Part shown: positions 1 to 6,895 of the stretch, piece after piece
How positions within the stretch are numbered: position 1 is the stretch's first letter
How the letters are laid out: every line of letters starts with the position of its first letter
Origin: Erysipelotrichaceae bacterium
GTDB taxonomy: Bacteria > Bacillota_I > Bacilli_A > Erysipelotrichales > Erysipelotrichaceae
Assembly (NCBI GenBank): GCA_017419065.1
Contig: JAFOMB010000004.1
Span: forward strand, 1-13,345
Reading direction: 5' to 3'
Length of the DNA: 13,345 nt
The notes under the pieces: generated by a model
Database searches by the model: none
What the model was told of the DNA's origin: nothing
What the model saw: only the letters and a program-made list of their open reading frames with translations
Program-made: the position numbers and the translations under genes

Positions 1-499
1 GGAAGTCTTTCTGAAAGAGCTGAAAGACAACGGCTTCGACATCAGAAACATCCATCTGGAAGAAGACAACATCCGCGCACAGCGCTACGACAAGCCGGAG
101 CTGAAGACTGTCACCAGGACCCTGCAGTTCCGCACAGGCTTTGACGCTGCAGTCTCGGACTTCATCCTTCGGATCATTGAAGAAAAGAAGATCACGGCTT
201 TTCTGGAAACGGAGTACAGCTATTCAAAAGAAGGAGAACTCCATGGGGAGCTTCTGAAAGAGGCATTGCTGGAGTCCAGGAGATGCGCCGAAGCGCTGGC
301 GGAAGCGAACGGCCAGAAAGTCAAATACATCGAATCCGTCACCGATGACCGCTATCACGAGGTCGAAGTAAAGATGGAAGAGAGCGCTGATATGGCAAGG
401 CCGATGATGAGCTTCAAACGCAACGACCTCTCCTCTGAACTCTCCGGAAAGGAGATCGAGAGGGAAGAGAGCGTGAATGCCGTCTGGGTGATCGAATAA
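1..499 (+). CDS. SIMPL (DUF541) domain protein, C-terminal part, truncated by the window edge
   Basis: The reading frame is open from base 2 to the TAA at 497-499, giving about 165 residues without a start codon, so the gene begins upstream of the window. The visible part fits the second half of the SIMPL/DUF541 fold. It has an N-terminal stretch 'LKDNGFDIRNIHLEED' like the family's 'LKALGI..EDIQT' segment. A middle part, 'TVTRTLQFRTGFDAAVSDFI', resembles the domain's central strand and helix. A late helix with 'ALLESRRCAEALAEANGQKV' resembles the family's 'ADARAKAEALAEALG' signature. SIMPL proteins are often periplasmic or membrane-anchored and their biochemical role is poorly defined, so I assign none. 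The N-terminal anchor or signal, if any, lies outside the window. The gene ends in a strong intrinsic terminator, so it is probably the last gene of its transcript and unrelated to the sugar genes downstream. The domain call rests on recognised pattern, not on an alignment. Confidence 0.7.
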   Translation, partial: EVFLKELKDNGFDIRNIHLEEDNIRAQRYDKPELKTVTRTLQFRTGFDAAVSDFILRIIEEKKITAFLETEYSYSKEGELHGELLKEALLESRRCAEALAEANGQKVKYIESVTDDRYHEVEVKMEESADMARPMMSFKRNDLSSELSGKEIEREESVNAVWVIE

Positions 500-509
500 G
501 AGATATCTG

Positions 510-537
510 AAAACTCATGGACAGCCATGAGTTTTTT
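510..537 (+). terminator. Intrinsic terminator of the SIMPL gene, overlapping the hicB-like start
   Basis: An 11-bp perfect stem, AAAACTCATGG (510-520) and CCATGAGTTTT (525-535), closes a 4-nt ACAG loop. It runs into a tract of six T (532-537). The stem begins 10 nt after the SIMPL stop codon. The 3' arm contains the ATG at 527-529 used by the next small gene. Confidence 0.85.
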
Positions 538-730
538 GTATCACTCATATCATAGCTTCAAAGGAAGAGGATATGTCGTATCCTTTCCGGATCTGCCGGG
601 CTGTCTTTCCCAGGGAGAGACAGAAAAAGAGGCATTGAAAAACGCGGAAGACGCGAAGAGGGAATGGCTGAAAGCTGCCCTGAAGGAAGGGATAAGTATC
701 CCGCTTCCAAAATCGATCTGTCAGCAGTGA
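527..730 (+). CDS. Small HicB-type antitoxin domain protein, orphan, possibly decayed
   Basis: This 67-residue protein carries the hallmark of the HicB antitoxin N-terminal domain: 'GYVVSFPDLPGCLSQGET' (about residues 15-32) followed by 'KEALKNAEDAKREWL'. HicB proteins bind and neutralise HicA mRNA-interferase toxins. Many also carry a C-terminal ribbon-helix-helix or HTH domain for autoregulation, which is absent here. No HicA-like partner (a roughly 60-residue double-stranded-RNA-binding fold with a catalytic His) is visible on either side or strand. The only in-frame ATG lies inside the 3' arm of the preceding terminator and has no Shine-Dalgarno sequence. A TTG at 536-538 is an alternative. 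The stop codon lies in a second terminator. It may be a solo HicB-like protein translated from read-through, or a remnant of a lost toxin-antitoxin pair. The domain identity is firm; expression is doubtful. Confidence 0.65.
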   Translation: MSFLYHSYHSFKGRGYVVSFPDLPGCLSQGETEKEALKNAEDAKREWLKAALKEGISIPLPKSICQQ

Positions 731-743
731 CAGATCTTTTTTT
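715..743 (+). terminator. Intrinsic terminator at the end of the hicB-like gene
   Basis: A 9-bp perfect stem, GATCTGTCA (715-723) and TGACAGATC (728-736), has a GCAG loop and is followed by seven T (737-743). The hicB-like stop TGA (728-730) lies at the start of the 3' arm. The T tract runs directly into the TTGACA box at 742-747. Confidence 0.85.
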
Positions 744-772
744 GACAGAAACCTTCCTTTCAAGAGTATAAT
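742..772 (+). promoter_or_regulatory. Promoter of MFS copy A, giving a nearly leaderless transcript
   Basis: A consensus -35 TTGACA (742-747) and a consensus -10 TATAAT (767-772) are separated by 19 nt, slightly longer than the 17-nt optimum. The expected transcription start is about 778-780 and the MFS start codon is at 782. The mRNA would therefore have essentially no 5' leader. Confidence 0.6.
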
Positions 773-781
773 GATGCCGTT

Positions 782-1927
782 ATGCTTTTACTGATCGTCT
801 ATCTGTCTTTTATATCCCTGGGTCTGCCGGATTCTCTATTGGGAAGTGCCTGGCCTGCCATGCATGGGGGATTCCATGCGTCGATCTCGGCTGCCGGGAA
901 TATTTTCATGATCATCTCCTTCGGGACCATTCTCTCTTCCCTGAATGCCGACAGACTGATACAGCGCTTCGGAACGGCGAAGCTGACAGCGGCTTCCACC
1001 CTGCTGACCTCTCTGTCCCTGTTCTCCTTTTCTGTCTGCAGGGAATACTGGCAGCTCTGCCTGCTGGCTCTTCCCTATGGCTTAGGAGCCGGGGCTGTCG
1101 ATTCCGCCATCAACAACTATGCCGCCTTACACCTGGAGGCCAGACACATGTCCTGGTTACACTGTATGTGGGGCGTAGGAGCCTCTATAGGGCCTTATGT
1201 GATGGGATACTGCCTGTCCAGGTATCTGGGCTGGCAGATGGGATACCGTGCTGTAGGAGCCCTGCAGCTGCTTCTGGCGCTCTTTCTCTTCTTTACCCTC
1301 CCGGTGTGGAAGAAAGAGGGGAGAAAGGAGGAAGAGGAAGTTCATACACGCATCCTCTCCAAGAAAGAAGCCCTGAAGATGAAGGGCGTCATCCCGATCC
1401 TGATCTGCTTCTTTGCGTACTGTGCCCTGGAACAGTCTACGGCTTTATGGGCGGCTTCCTTCCTCAATGTGGTCAAGGACGTCGCTGTCGACAGGGCGGC
1501 CTTCTATGCGACTCTCTTTTATACCGGCATCACCATCGGAAGAGCCTTCTTCGGCTTCATCGCCGACAGACTGGGAGATACGAAGCTCATCTACACCGGC
1601 TTCCTCATCATCGCCGTCGGTCTGTTCCTTCTGATCGTCATGCCGCAGGAAGTCCTGGTGCTGGCGGGTCTTGTGATCATCGGCATCGGCTGTGCTCCGA
1701 TCTATCCTTCCATCATCCACTCCACCCCGGTACGCTTCGGCAAGGAGAACTCCCAGTCTCTGGTAGGCATCCAGATGGCCTTCGCCTATACCGGGAACAC
1801 GCTCATGCCGAAGATGTTCGGGATGCTGAGCGATCACCTGGGTGTCTCTTTCTATCCCTGCTTCCTGGTAATGATCACAGCTCTCATGGTGATCATGTTT
1901 ATCAGGGCGGAGAAGGTAGCAGATTAA
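782..1927 (+). CDS. MFS permease, FucP/BSC6-like family, copy A
   Basis: This 381-residue polytopic membrane protein moves a small solute across the cytoplasmic membrane. Family marks are 'YLSFISLGLPDSLLGSAWP' in TM1 (residues 7-25), a loop with 'SLNADRLIQRFG' between TM2 and TM3, 'PYGLGAGAVDSAINNYAALH' in the TM4 region, and 'HMSWLHCMWGVGASIGPYVMG' around TM5. A charged linker 'KKEGRKEEEE' separates the two six-helix halves. The second half repeats the MFS loop motif as 'FIADRLGDTKL' and carries 'GCAPIYPSIIHSTP'. The pattern resembles fucose-permease-like carriers (COG0738 type). The substrate is not readable, but a sugar or polyol is plausible because a paralogue sits beside a xylulokinase gene at 10768. 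The ATG at 782 is the first possible in-frame start downstream of a stop at 743-745; no ribosome binding site is visible. It appears monocistronic, bounded by terminators on both sides. Confidence 0.85.
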   Translation: MLLLIVYLSFISLGLPDSLLGSAWPAMHGGFHASISAAGNIFMIISFGTILSSLNADRLIQRFGTAKLTAASTLLTSLSLFSFSVCREYWQLCLLALPYGLGAGAVDSAINNYAALHLEARHMSWLHCMWGVGASIGPYVMGYCLSRYLGWQMGYRAVGALQLLLALFLFFTLPVWKKEGRKEEEEVHTRILSKKEALKMKGVIPILICFFAYCALEQSTALWAASFLNVVKDVAVDRAAFYATLFYTGITIGRAFFGFIADRLGDTKLIYTGFLIIAVGLFLLIVMPQEVLVLAGLVIIGIGCAPIYPSIIHSTPVRFGKENSQSLVGIQMAFAYTGNTLMPKMFGMLSDHLGVSFYPCFLVMITALMVIMFIRAEKVAD

Positions 1928-1957
1928 GAGCAAAAGATATTAACTATTTATCTATAT

Positions 1958-1980
1958 AGAGGTGAAAGCCTCTTTTTTTT
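1958..1980 (+). terminator. Intrinsic terminator after MFS copy A
   Basis: The stem AGAGG (1958-1962) and CCTCT (1969-1973) is capped by a T-G wobble pair and a GAAA tetraloop, and is followed by a run of T (1974-1980). It lies 30 nt after the MFS stop codon and ends its transcription unit. Confidence 0.8.
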
Positions 1981-2008
1981 GTGAACAAATGTACATCTTA
2001 CTCAATAA

Positions 2009-2035
2009 TTACAATTATTTTTAAAAGTGTTGTAA
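2009..2035. promoter_or_regulatory. Candidate operator dyad upstream of the M24-ABC operon
   Basis: TTACAA (2009-2014) and its reverse complement TTGTAA (2030-2035) are separated by 15 nt, placing the half-sites two helical turns apart centre to centre. Weaker flanking symmetry exists: CAAT at 2003-2006 and ATTG at 2041-2044. The dyad sits immediately upstream of the -35 box of the operon promoter, where an activator or repressor could bind. The surrounding DNA is very AT-rich, so chance symmetry is possible. Confidence 0.3.
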
Positions 2036-2041
2036 AAATGA

Positions 2042-2071
2042 TTGAAAAATATAAAAATGCCTGTCTATAAT
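2042..2071 (+). promoter_or_regulatory. Promoter of the M24-ABC transporter operon
   Basis: A -35 TTGAAA (2042-2047) and a -10 TATAAT (2066-2071) are spaced by 18 nt. The predicted transcription start is near 2078, giving a leader of about 40 nt. The leader ends in AAGGAG (2103-2108), 10 nt before the M24 start codon. Confidence 0.7.
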
Positions 2072-2118
2072 GGAATTGTTCTGAAACATGAAATGAAGAA
2101 AAAAGGAGAAATAAAACT

Positions 2119-3399
2119 ATGAAACTTACTGTACAGGACTGGGAAAAAGTAACGAAGATCATCGAACACTACGAACCTCAGATCGACAAGGATTTTGAGA
2201 TTCCTCTTTCTGAATATGAAGAAAGATATGCGAGAGTCTGGAAGGTTCTTGAAGAGAGAAACATCGATTTAGGTTTCTTCTTCTGGTACAGAGAAATGCC
2301 GGGTGACGGTATCTACATGACCGGCTACAACCCGAATATCGAAAGAGCCAGCGCTGTCATCGCACCGGGGAAGAGACCGATGCTGTTATGCGGACCGGAA
2401 AGCGGTATCCTCTCCAAGGAAGTCGGTCTGAACCTCCGCACAGAATTTGTCAATGAATTCTCTATTCCGGATGAATACTATGAAGGTCTCGAAAGAGCGA
2501 ACCTCCAGAAGGTCATCGCTGAATATGCCGGCGAGATCAAGAAGATCGGCTACATGACATTTGACGATCAGATCCCGGCACAGTTCATGAACTTCCTGCA
2601 CACCTCCTTTGGTGATGTTGAAGTCGTCGATGCGACAGACATTCTCCAGGAAATGAGATATGAAAAGAGTGAAAGCGAATTCAAGTGCATGAAGGCCGCT
2701 GATACGATCGCCTGTGCTGCTGTCAGAGCTATGCTGGCTGTCACGAAGCCTGGTATCGGTGAAAACGAAGTGGCCGCTGTCGGTGACTTCACGGCTATGG
2801 CTTTAGGTGCCTGCGGTTTCGGTTTTGAGACGATCGTCAACTCCGGCGACAGATGCCGTACCGTCATTGGCCCGGCTACCAATAAGATCATCCAGGAAGG
2901 CGAACTGGTCCAGGTCGGTATCAGCCCGTCCTTCAAAGGCTATAAGGGCATCAACAGAAGAGGCTTCGTCTGCGGCGAGAGAAATGAACTCCAGAAGCAG
3001 TACTTCGAAGTCATGAACAGGGGCTATGAAGTTGCTGCCGCTGCTCTGAAAGAGACCTGTGAAAAGGATCTTCCTTCCAACTATGCGGATGTCACACCGC
3101 GTACCTGGTTCGAAAACTACACGCTCGAAGGCGTCAATGTGAGAAGCTTACACTTCTACTCCACCTGCCATGGTACGGGCTTAACAGAATGCAATGAAAA
3201 GATGGTCATCACTCCGACAAATGAAACACCTTACGGAAAGAACGTCGGCATGATGCTCGACCTCGGCTTATACGGTCATCCAAATACAGACATCTGCGGC
3301 GCCTGTGTAGAAGACGCTTACTTCAAGAAGGGCAACGAACTGATCAAGCTGTCCGATATGCCGATCGATGTACAGGATCTCGTAGGAAAGGGTCTCTAA
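2119..3399 (+). CDS. M24-fold (creatinase/Xaa-Pro aminopeptidase-like) protein lacking most metal ligands
   Basis: This 426-residue protein has the two-domain layout of the M24B family: a creatinase-type N-terminal domain (about 1-180) and a pita-bread C-terminal domain (about 185-415). The segment 'GELVQVGISPSFKGYKGINRRGF' aligns without gaps to PepP 'GDLVLIDAGCEYKGYAGDITRTF' and shows both Asp ligands replaced (D to G, D to I). The His ligand is kept in 'CHGTGLTECNE'. The next Glu ligand appears as Asp in 'MMLDLGLY', and the last Glu is kept in 'CVEDAY'. The His that precedes the first Asp in peptidases, and is catalytic in creatinase, is also missing. It is therefore unlikely to be an ordinary dimetal aminopeptidase. 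It may be a metal-independent C-N hydrolase or a non-catalytic protein. It is the first gene of the sugar ABC operon, has a clear AAGGAG site, and shows the codon bias of a well-expressed gene. No signal peptide, so it is cytoplasmic. Substrate unknown. Confidence 0.8.
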   Translation: MKLTVQDWEKVTKIIEHYEPQIDKDFEIPLSEYEERYARVWKVLEERNIDLGFFFWYREMPGDGIYMTGYNPNIERASAVIAPGKRPMLLCGPESGILSKEVGLNLRTEFVNEFSIPDEYYEGLERANLQKVIAEYAGEIKKIGYMTFDDQIPAQFMNFLHTSFGDVEVVDATDILQEMRYEKSESEFKCMKAADTIACAAVRAMLAVTKPGIGENEVAAVGDFTAMALGACGFGFETIVNSGDRCRTVIGPATNKIIQEGELVQVGISPSFKGYKGINRRGFVCGERNELQKQYFEVMNRGYEVAAAALKETCEKDLPSNYADVTPRTWFENYTLEGVNVRSLHFYSTCHGTGLTECNEKMVITPTNETPYGKNVGMMLDLGLYGHPNTDICGACVEDAYFKKGNELIKLSDMPIDVQDLVGKGL

Positions 3400-3429
3400 T
3401 TCAGATAATCAGAAAGAAGCACAACTTCT

Positions 3430-4386
3430 ATGAAAAACAAATTCAAACTAAATCTCGACGGAAGGGTCGTCACGCTGGTCATCATGATCGCTGTGATCTT
3501 CGTCGGCATGTGTTTCATCAAGGGAGAAGCATTCTACTCCCTGGCAAACATATCGACGATCTTCGCAAACCTTTCTTATGATCTCCTGCTGGCCTGCGGC
3601 ATGACCTTCGTCCTCATTCTCGGAGGCATCGACCTCTCTGTCGGATCAGTCCTGGCGTTTGTCGGTATCTGCACCGCGCTGATGATGAAAAATGGCGTGC
3701 CGGTACCACTTGCCATCATACTCGGTCTTCTGATCGGGATGGTCTGCGGATGTCTCAACGGGATCCTGGTAGCGAAGTTCAACATCGCGCCGTATCTGGC
3801 AACGCTGGGTTCCATGCTGTCGCTACGCGGACTCTGCTACGTCATGACTTCCGGATACTTTGTCTCCGGACTGCCGGAAAGCTATTCGGCCATCGCTAGA
3901 GGCAATATCCTCGGTATCTCGACAAAGATCGTCGTCTCCATGGTCATCATGATCGTCCTGGGTCTTCTCTCCAGAAAACACAAGGCTTTCAAACAGATGT
4001 TCTATGTCGGAAGCAACGCCCAGTCGGCATTCCTGTCCGGTACACCGGCTGCCAGAACGAAGATCCTGGGTTTCGGCATCTGCTCCCTTCTGGCGGGTGT
4101 TGCCGGTATCCTGATGACTTCCAGCTTCGGCATGGGTCAGGCAGCCTTCGGTGTAGGCTATGAGATGCGTGCCATTGCGGCGGCTGTCATCGGCGGTGCC
4201 AGCATGGCCGGCGGTGAAGGAAACTTCATCGGTACAGCCTTAGGTGTCATCCTGGTCGCTCTAGTCAACAACGTCTTCATCATGTTCAACGGTTCCCCGA
4301 ACTGGTCAACAGCCATCAGCGGCATCATGCTGATCGTCGCTGTCGCTCTTGACAGGATCCGCACGATCGGAAAGAAGGGAGACTGA
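3430..4386 (+). CDS. Ribose-type (CUT2) ABC transporter permease 1
   Basis: This 318-residue inner-membrane subunit of a monosaccharide-type importer belongs to the BPD_transp_2 family (RbsC, LsrC/D, XylH). Visible marks are TM1 at about residues 13-30, 'GGIDLSVGS' at 65-73, 'ATLGSMLSLRG' at 124-134, the cytoplasmic loop 'FYVGSNAQSAFLSG' at 191-204 that contacts the ATPase, and 'AAAVIGGASMAGGEGNFIGT' at 250-269. Length is normal for the family. It presumably pairs with permease 2 (5890-6876) as a heterodimer, as in Lsr or galactofuranose (YtfT/YjfF) systems. It follows the M24 gene by 30 nt with no terminator. The ribosome binding site is weak (AGAAAGAAG about 12 nt upstream), so translation may depend partly on coupling. 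It is 2 nt from the ATPase gene. The sugar cannot be named from sequence. Confidence 0.92.
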   Translation: MKNKFKLNLDGRVVTLVIMIAVIFVGMCFIKGEAFYSLANISTIFANLSYDLLLACGMTFVLILGGIDLSVGSVLAFVGICTALMMKNGVPVPLAIILGLLIGMVCGCLNGILVAKFNIAPYLATLGSMLSLRGLCYVMTSGYFVSGLPESYSAIARGNILGISTKIVVSMVIMIVLGLLSRKHKAFKQMFYVGSNAQSAFLSGTPAARTKILGFGICSLLAGVAGILMTSSFGMGQAAFGVGYEMRAIAAAVIGGASMAGGEGNFIGTALGVILVALVNNVFIMFNGSPNWSTAISGIMLIVAVALDRIRTIGKKGD

Positions 4387-4388
4387 TC

Positions 4389-5897
4389 ATGAGCGTACTG
4401 GAACTGAGAAACATCTCAAAATCCTTCGGGAACAACCACGTTCTCAATAACGTCTCCATCTCCTTCAATGAGGGAGAGATACACTCCATCATCGGTGAAA
4501 ACGGTGCCGGAAAATCCACGCTGATCAAGATCATCGGCGGTATCTATACCCATGATTCCGGAGAGATCCTCATTGACGGAAAGAAAGTGGAACTCCACAA
4601 TCCGCTGGAAGCTTCCGCTGCCGGTATCGGCATCGTCCACCAGGAACTCTCTGTCGCAGGGAATATGACCGTAGCTCAGAACGTCTTCGTCAACCATGAA
4701 CCGACCAAGTTCCTCGGCTTCGTCGACTTCAAGAAGATGAATGAGATGTCGGCGGAAGAATTCAAGAAGATCGGTATCGCCATCGATCCGACGGCTCTTG
4801 TCTCTTCCCTGAGCGTCGGTATGCAGCAGGTCGTCGAGATCGTCAAGGTCCTCTCGCAGAATGTGCGTATCCTCATTCTCGATGAACCGACTTCTTCCTT
4901 ATCCGATAAAGAGACAAACAATCTCTTTCAGTTATTAGACCTCTTAAAGAGCAGAGGTACCTGCATCATCTTCATCAGCCACAAGCTTGATGAGATCAAA
5001 CGTCTGTCCGACCATGTCACGGTCCTGCGTGATGGCAACTTCGTCGGCACCCTGGAAAAAGGGGAATACGACGAGAATACCATCATTTCCATGATGGTCG
5101 GTAGAGACCTTGGAAATCTCTATCCGCCGAAGGCAAAACAGCGCGGTGGAGAAGTCCTCTTACGTACAGAGAATTTCAGCCGTAAAGGCAAGTTCGAAGA
5201 TATCTCGATCGAATTCCGCAAGGGTGAGATCACCGGCATCTTCGGTCTCGTCGGTGCCGGAAGAACAGAACTGGCCTGGTCGCTCTTCGGAGCTGACAGC
5301 CATGATTCCGGCAAGGAATACTTCCTGGGGAAAGAAGTCAATTTCAAATCCCCGAACCAGGCGATCAAAGCCGGCCTCTGTTATCTGACAGAAGACAGAA
5401 AAGGCAATGGCTTATTCGTCGGCATGGACGTCAAGGACAATGTCGTCGTCTCCAATATCAGCGATGTCGTCTCTCCGGCAGGTATGCTGCAGTCGAACAA
5501 GATCACGGAAGTGGCCAGAAAGTATATCGAAGATCTCGATATCCATCCGGACAACTGTGAAAACTTCCTGGTGAAGTCTCTGTCCGGTGGCAATCAGCAG
5601 AAAGTCCTCTTCGCGAAATGGCTCTATGCCAATCCAAAACTCCTGATCGTCGATGAACCGACCAGAGGTATCGATGTCGGTGCCAAAGCCAAGATTCACA
5701 ATATGCTTCGTGAACTGGCTGATAACGGTCTGGGCATCGTCATGATCTCCTCGGAACTCCCGGAGATCCTCGGTCTCTCGGATTCCGTGGCAGTCATGCA
5801 TGAAGGAAGACTCGTCGAAGTCCTGGAAAACGATAACCTGAGTGAACAGGATGTCCTCTCCAGAGCGTTCAATCAGGGAGGTGAAGAACATGAATAA
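4389..5897 (+). CDS. Double-domain sugar ABC transporter ATPase, RbsA/MglA/XylG type
   Basis: This 502-residue protein has two fused nucleotide-binding domains, the standard length for CUT2 importers, and powers sugar uptake from the cytoplasmic face. Domain 1 has Walker A 'GENGAGKST' (36-44), signature 'LSVGMQQ' (141-147), Walker B 'ILILDEPTSS' (161-170) and the switch His in 'ISHKLDE' (H198). Domain 2 has the degenerate Walker A 'GLVGAGRTE' (286-294), 'CYLTEDRKGNGLF' (331-343), signature 'SLSGGNQQ' (397-404) and Walker B 'LLIVDEPTRGIDVG' (418-431). Ser replaces the switch His in 'MISSELPEI'. This asymmetry, with one good and one poor ATP site, is normal for the family. The start at 4389 is 2 nt after the permease 1 stop and has AAGGGAG upstream. 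The 3' end overlaps the permease 2 start by 8 nt, suggesting translational coupling. There is no sign of damage. Confidence 0.95.
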   Translation: MSVLELRNISKSFGNNHVLNNVSISFNEGEIHSIIGENGAGKSTLIKIIGGIYTHDSGEILIDGKKVELHNPLEASAAGIGIVHQELSVAGNMTVAQNVFVNHEPTKFLGFVDFKKMNEMSAEEFKKIGIAIDPTALVSSLSVGMQQVVEIVKVLSQNVRILILDEPTSSLSDKETNNLFQLLDLLKSRGTCIIFISHKLDEIKRLSDHVTVLRDGNFVGTLEKGEYDENTIISMMVGRDLGNLYPPKAKQRGGEVLLRTENFSRKGKFEDISIEFRKGEITGIFGLVGAGRTELAWSLFGADSHDSGKEYFLGKEVNFKSPNQAIKAGLCYLTEDRKGNGLFVGMDVKDNVVVSNISDVVSPAGMLQSNKITEVARKYIEDLDIHPDNCENFLVKSLSGGNQQKVLFAKWLYANPKLLIVDEPTRGIDVGAKAKIHNMLRELADNGLGIVMISSELPEILGLSDSVAVMHEGRLVEVLENDNLSEQDVLSRAFNQGGEEHE

Positions 5898-6876
5898 GAA
5901 AAACTCCAAACTGAAAGAACTGCTGTTCAAGGCCAACTGGCACTACATCGTGCTGATCTTCCTCATCCTCGTCATCTTCGTCTACATGTGTCTGACCTCC
6001 AGAAGCTTCTTATCGAAAGCTAATCTGAGTGTCTTAGTCAACAACTATATCATGGAAGCCATCATGGCTCTCGGTATGACCTTCGTCATCATCTCTGGCG
6101 GTACCGATATCTCCATATCCGGTATCCTGCCGTTCACGGCAATCATGTTTGCCTTCATGATGCAGCACGGCATCCCGGTCTTCATCGCCATGATCCTGGG
6201 TATCCTCCTGGGCGGTGTCATAGGTCTTATCAACAATGAACTGAGAAGACTGCTGAACATTCATCCGATGGTCGTCACCATGGCCACACAGCTTACCCTG
6301 AAGGGTCTTGACCTGGCCATGACCAACGGCAAGGTCGTCTCCGGCTTCCCGGAAGAATTCACCAAGATCGTCGATTTCCATCCGTTAGGCATCAGCTTAC
6401 CGATCTGGATCTACATCATCCTGGCCATCTTCTATCTCCTCTTCTCCAAAAACAACCGCACCTTCCTCGACGTCTTCTTCGTCGGAGGAAATAAAGAAGC
6501 TTCCCGTCTTTCCGGCATGAACGTCGAAAAGATCCTGCGCTTCGTCTTCATCGCCAACGGTCTCCTGGCCGGTCTGGCAGGTGTATTATCCACAGCTGTC
6601 TACAACAGCGCTTCCTACAGCTATGGTCAGAATATCGAGACCAGAGTCATCGCCATCGTCGCGATCGGCGGAACATCCATGATCCACGGGGGTGAAGGCT
6701 CCATCGTCGGAACCATGCTGGGAACGCTGTTCATGGCCCTTATCTACAACGCCTTCATTCAGAGCGGTGTCTCCACCTATTACCAGGATGTCTTCACCGG
6801 CGTCATGCTGATCGTAGCTGTCCTGCTGTCTGAAGCGTTACGAACAATAAAGAAAAAGAAAATGCAGAACTTATGA
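5890..6876 (+). CDS. Ribose-type (CUT2) ABC transporter permease 2
   Basis: This 328-residue inner-membrane permease is the likely partner of permease 1. I take the ATG at 5890 because GGGAGGTG lies 6 nt upstream (5876-5883). It overlaps the ATPase stop by 8 nt. A longer in-frame start at 5842 lies inside the ATPase gene and is less likely. Marks are TM1 at about residues 19-36, 'GGTDISISG' (70-78), 'TMATQLTLKGL' (130-140), 'FFVGGNKEASRLSG' (196-209, ATPase-contact loop), 'AIGGTSMIHGGEGSIVGT' (258-275) and a basic C-terminal tail. The sequence differs considerably from permease 1, so the two are not a recent duplication and probably form an obligate heteromer. The sugar-binding-protein gene follows after 19 nt. 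Confidence 0.92.
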   Translation: MNKKNSKLKELLFKANWHYIVLIFLILVIFVYMCLTSRSFLSKANLSVLVNNYIMEAIMALGMTFVIISGGTDISISGILPFTAIMFAFMMQHGIPVFIAMILGILLGGVIGLINNELRRLLNIHPMVVTMATQLTLKGLDLAMTNGKVVSGFPEEFTKIVDFHPLGISLPIWIYIILAIFYLLFSKNNRTFLDVFFVGGNKEASRLSGMNVEKILRFVFIANGLLAGLAGVLSTAVYNSASYSYGQNIETRVIAIVAIGGTSMIHGGEGSIVGTMLGTLFMALIYNAFIQSGVSTYYQDVFTGVMLIVAVLLSEALRTIKKKKMQNL

Positions 6877-6895
6877 TAACAAAGGAGGTTAAATA

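Noticed and set aside
1168..1959. A 263-codon open frame on the + strand overlapping MFS copy A
   Set aside because: It is in another frame of a convincing membrane protein, is rich in Arg, Pro and His, has no domain pattern and no ribosome binding site. Lack of stops follows from the codon bias of the real gene.
2082..2089. Octamer TGAAACAT after the ABC operon start and its reverse complement at 7923-7930 as a shared regulator site
   Set aside because: Only eight bases match, the flanks differ, and the match was found after the fact; chance cannot be excluded.
1981..2118. Riboswitch or structured leader in the AT-rich region before the M24 gene
   Set aside because: The predicted leader is only about 40 nt and shows no conserved riboswitch core or terminator/antiterminator pair.
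5842..5889. Longer start for ABC permease 2
   Set aside because: The extra 16 residues overlap the ATPase reading frame and are charged and unlike permease N-termini; the ATG at 5890 has a strong ribosome binding site at the right distance.
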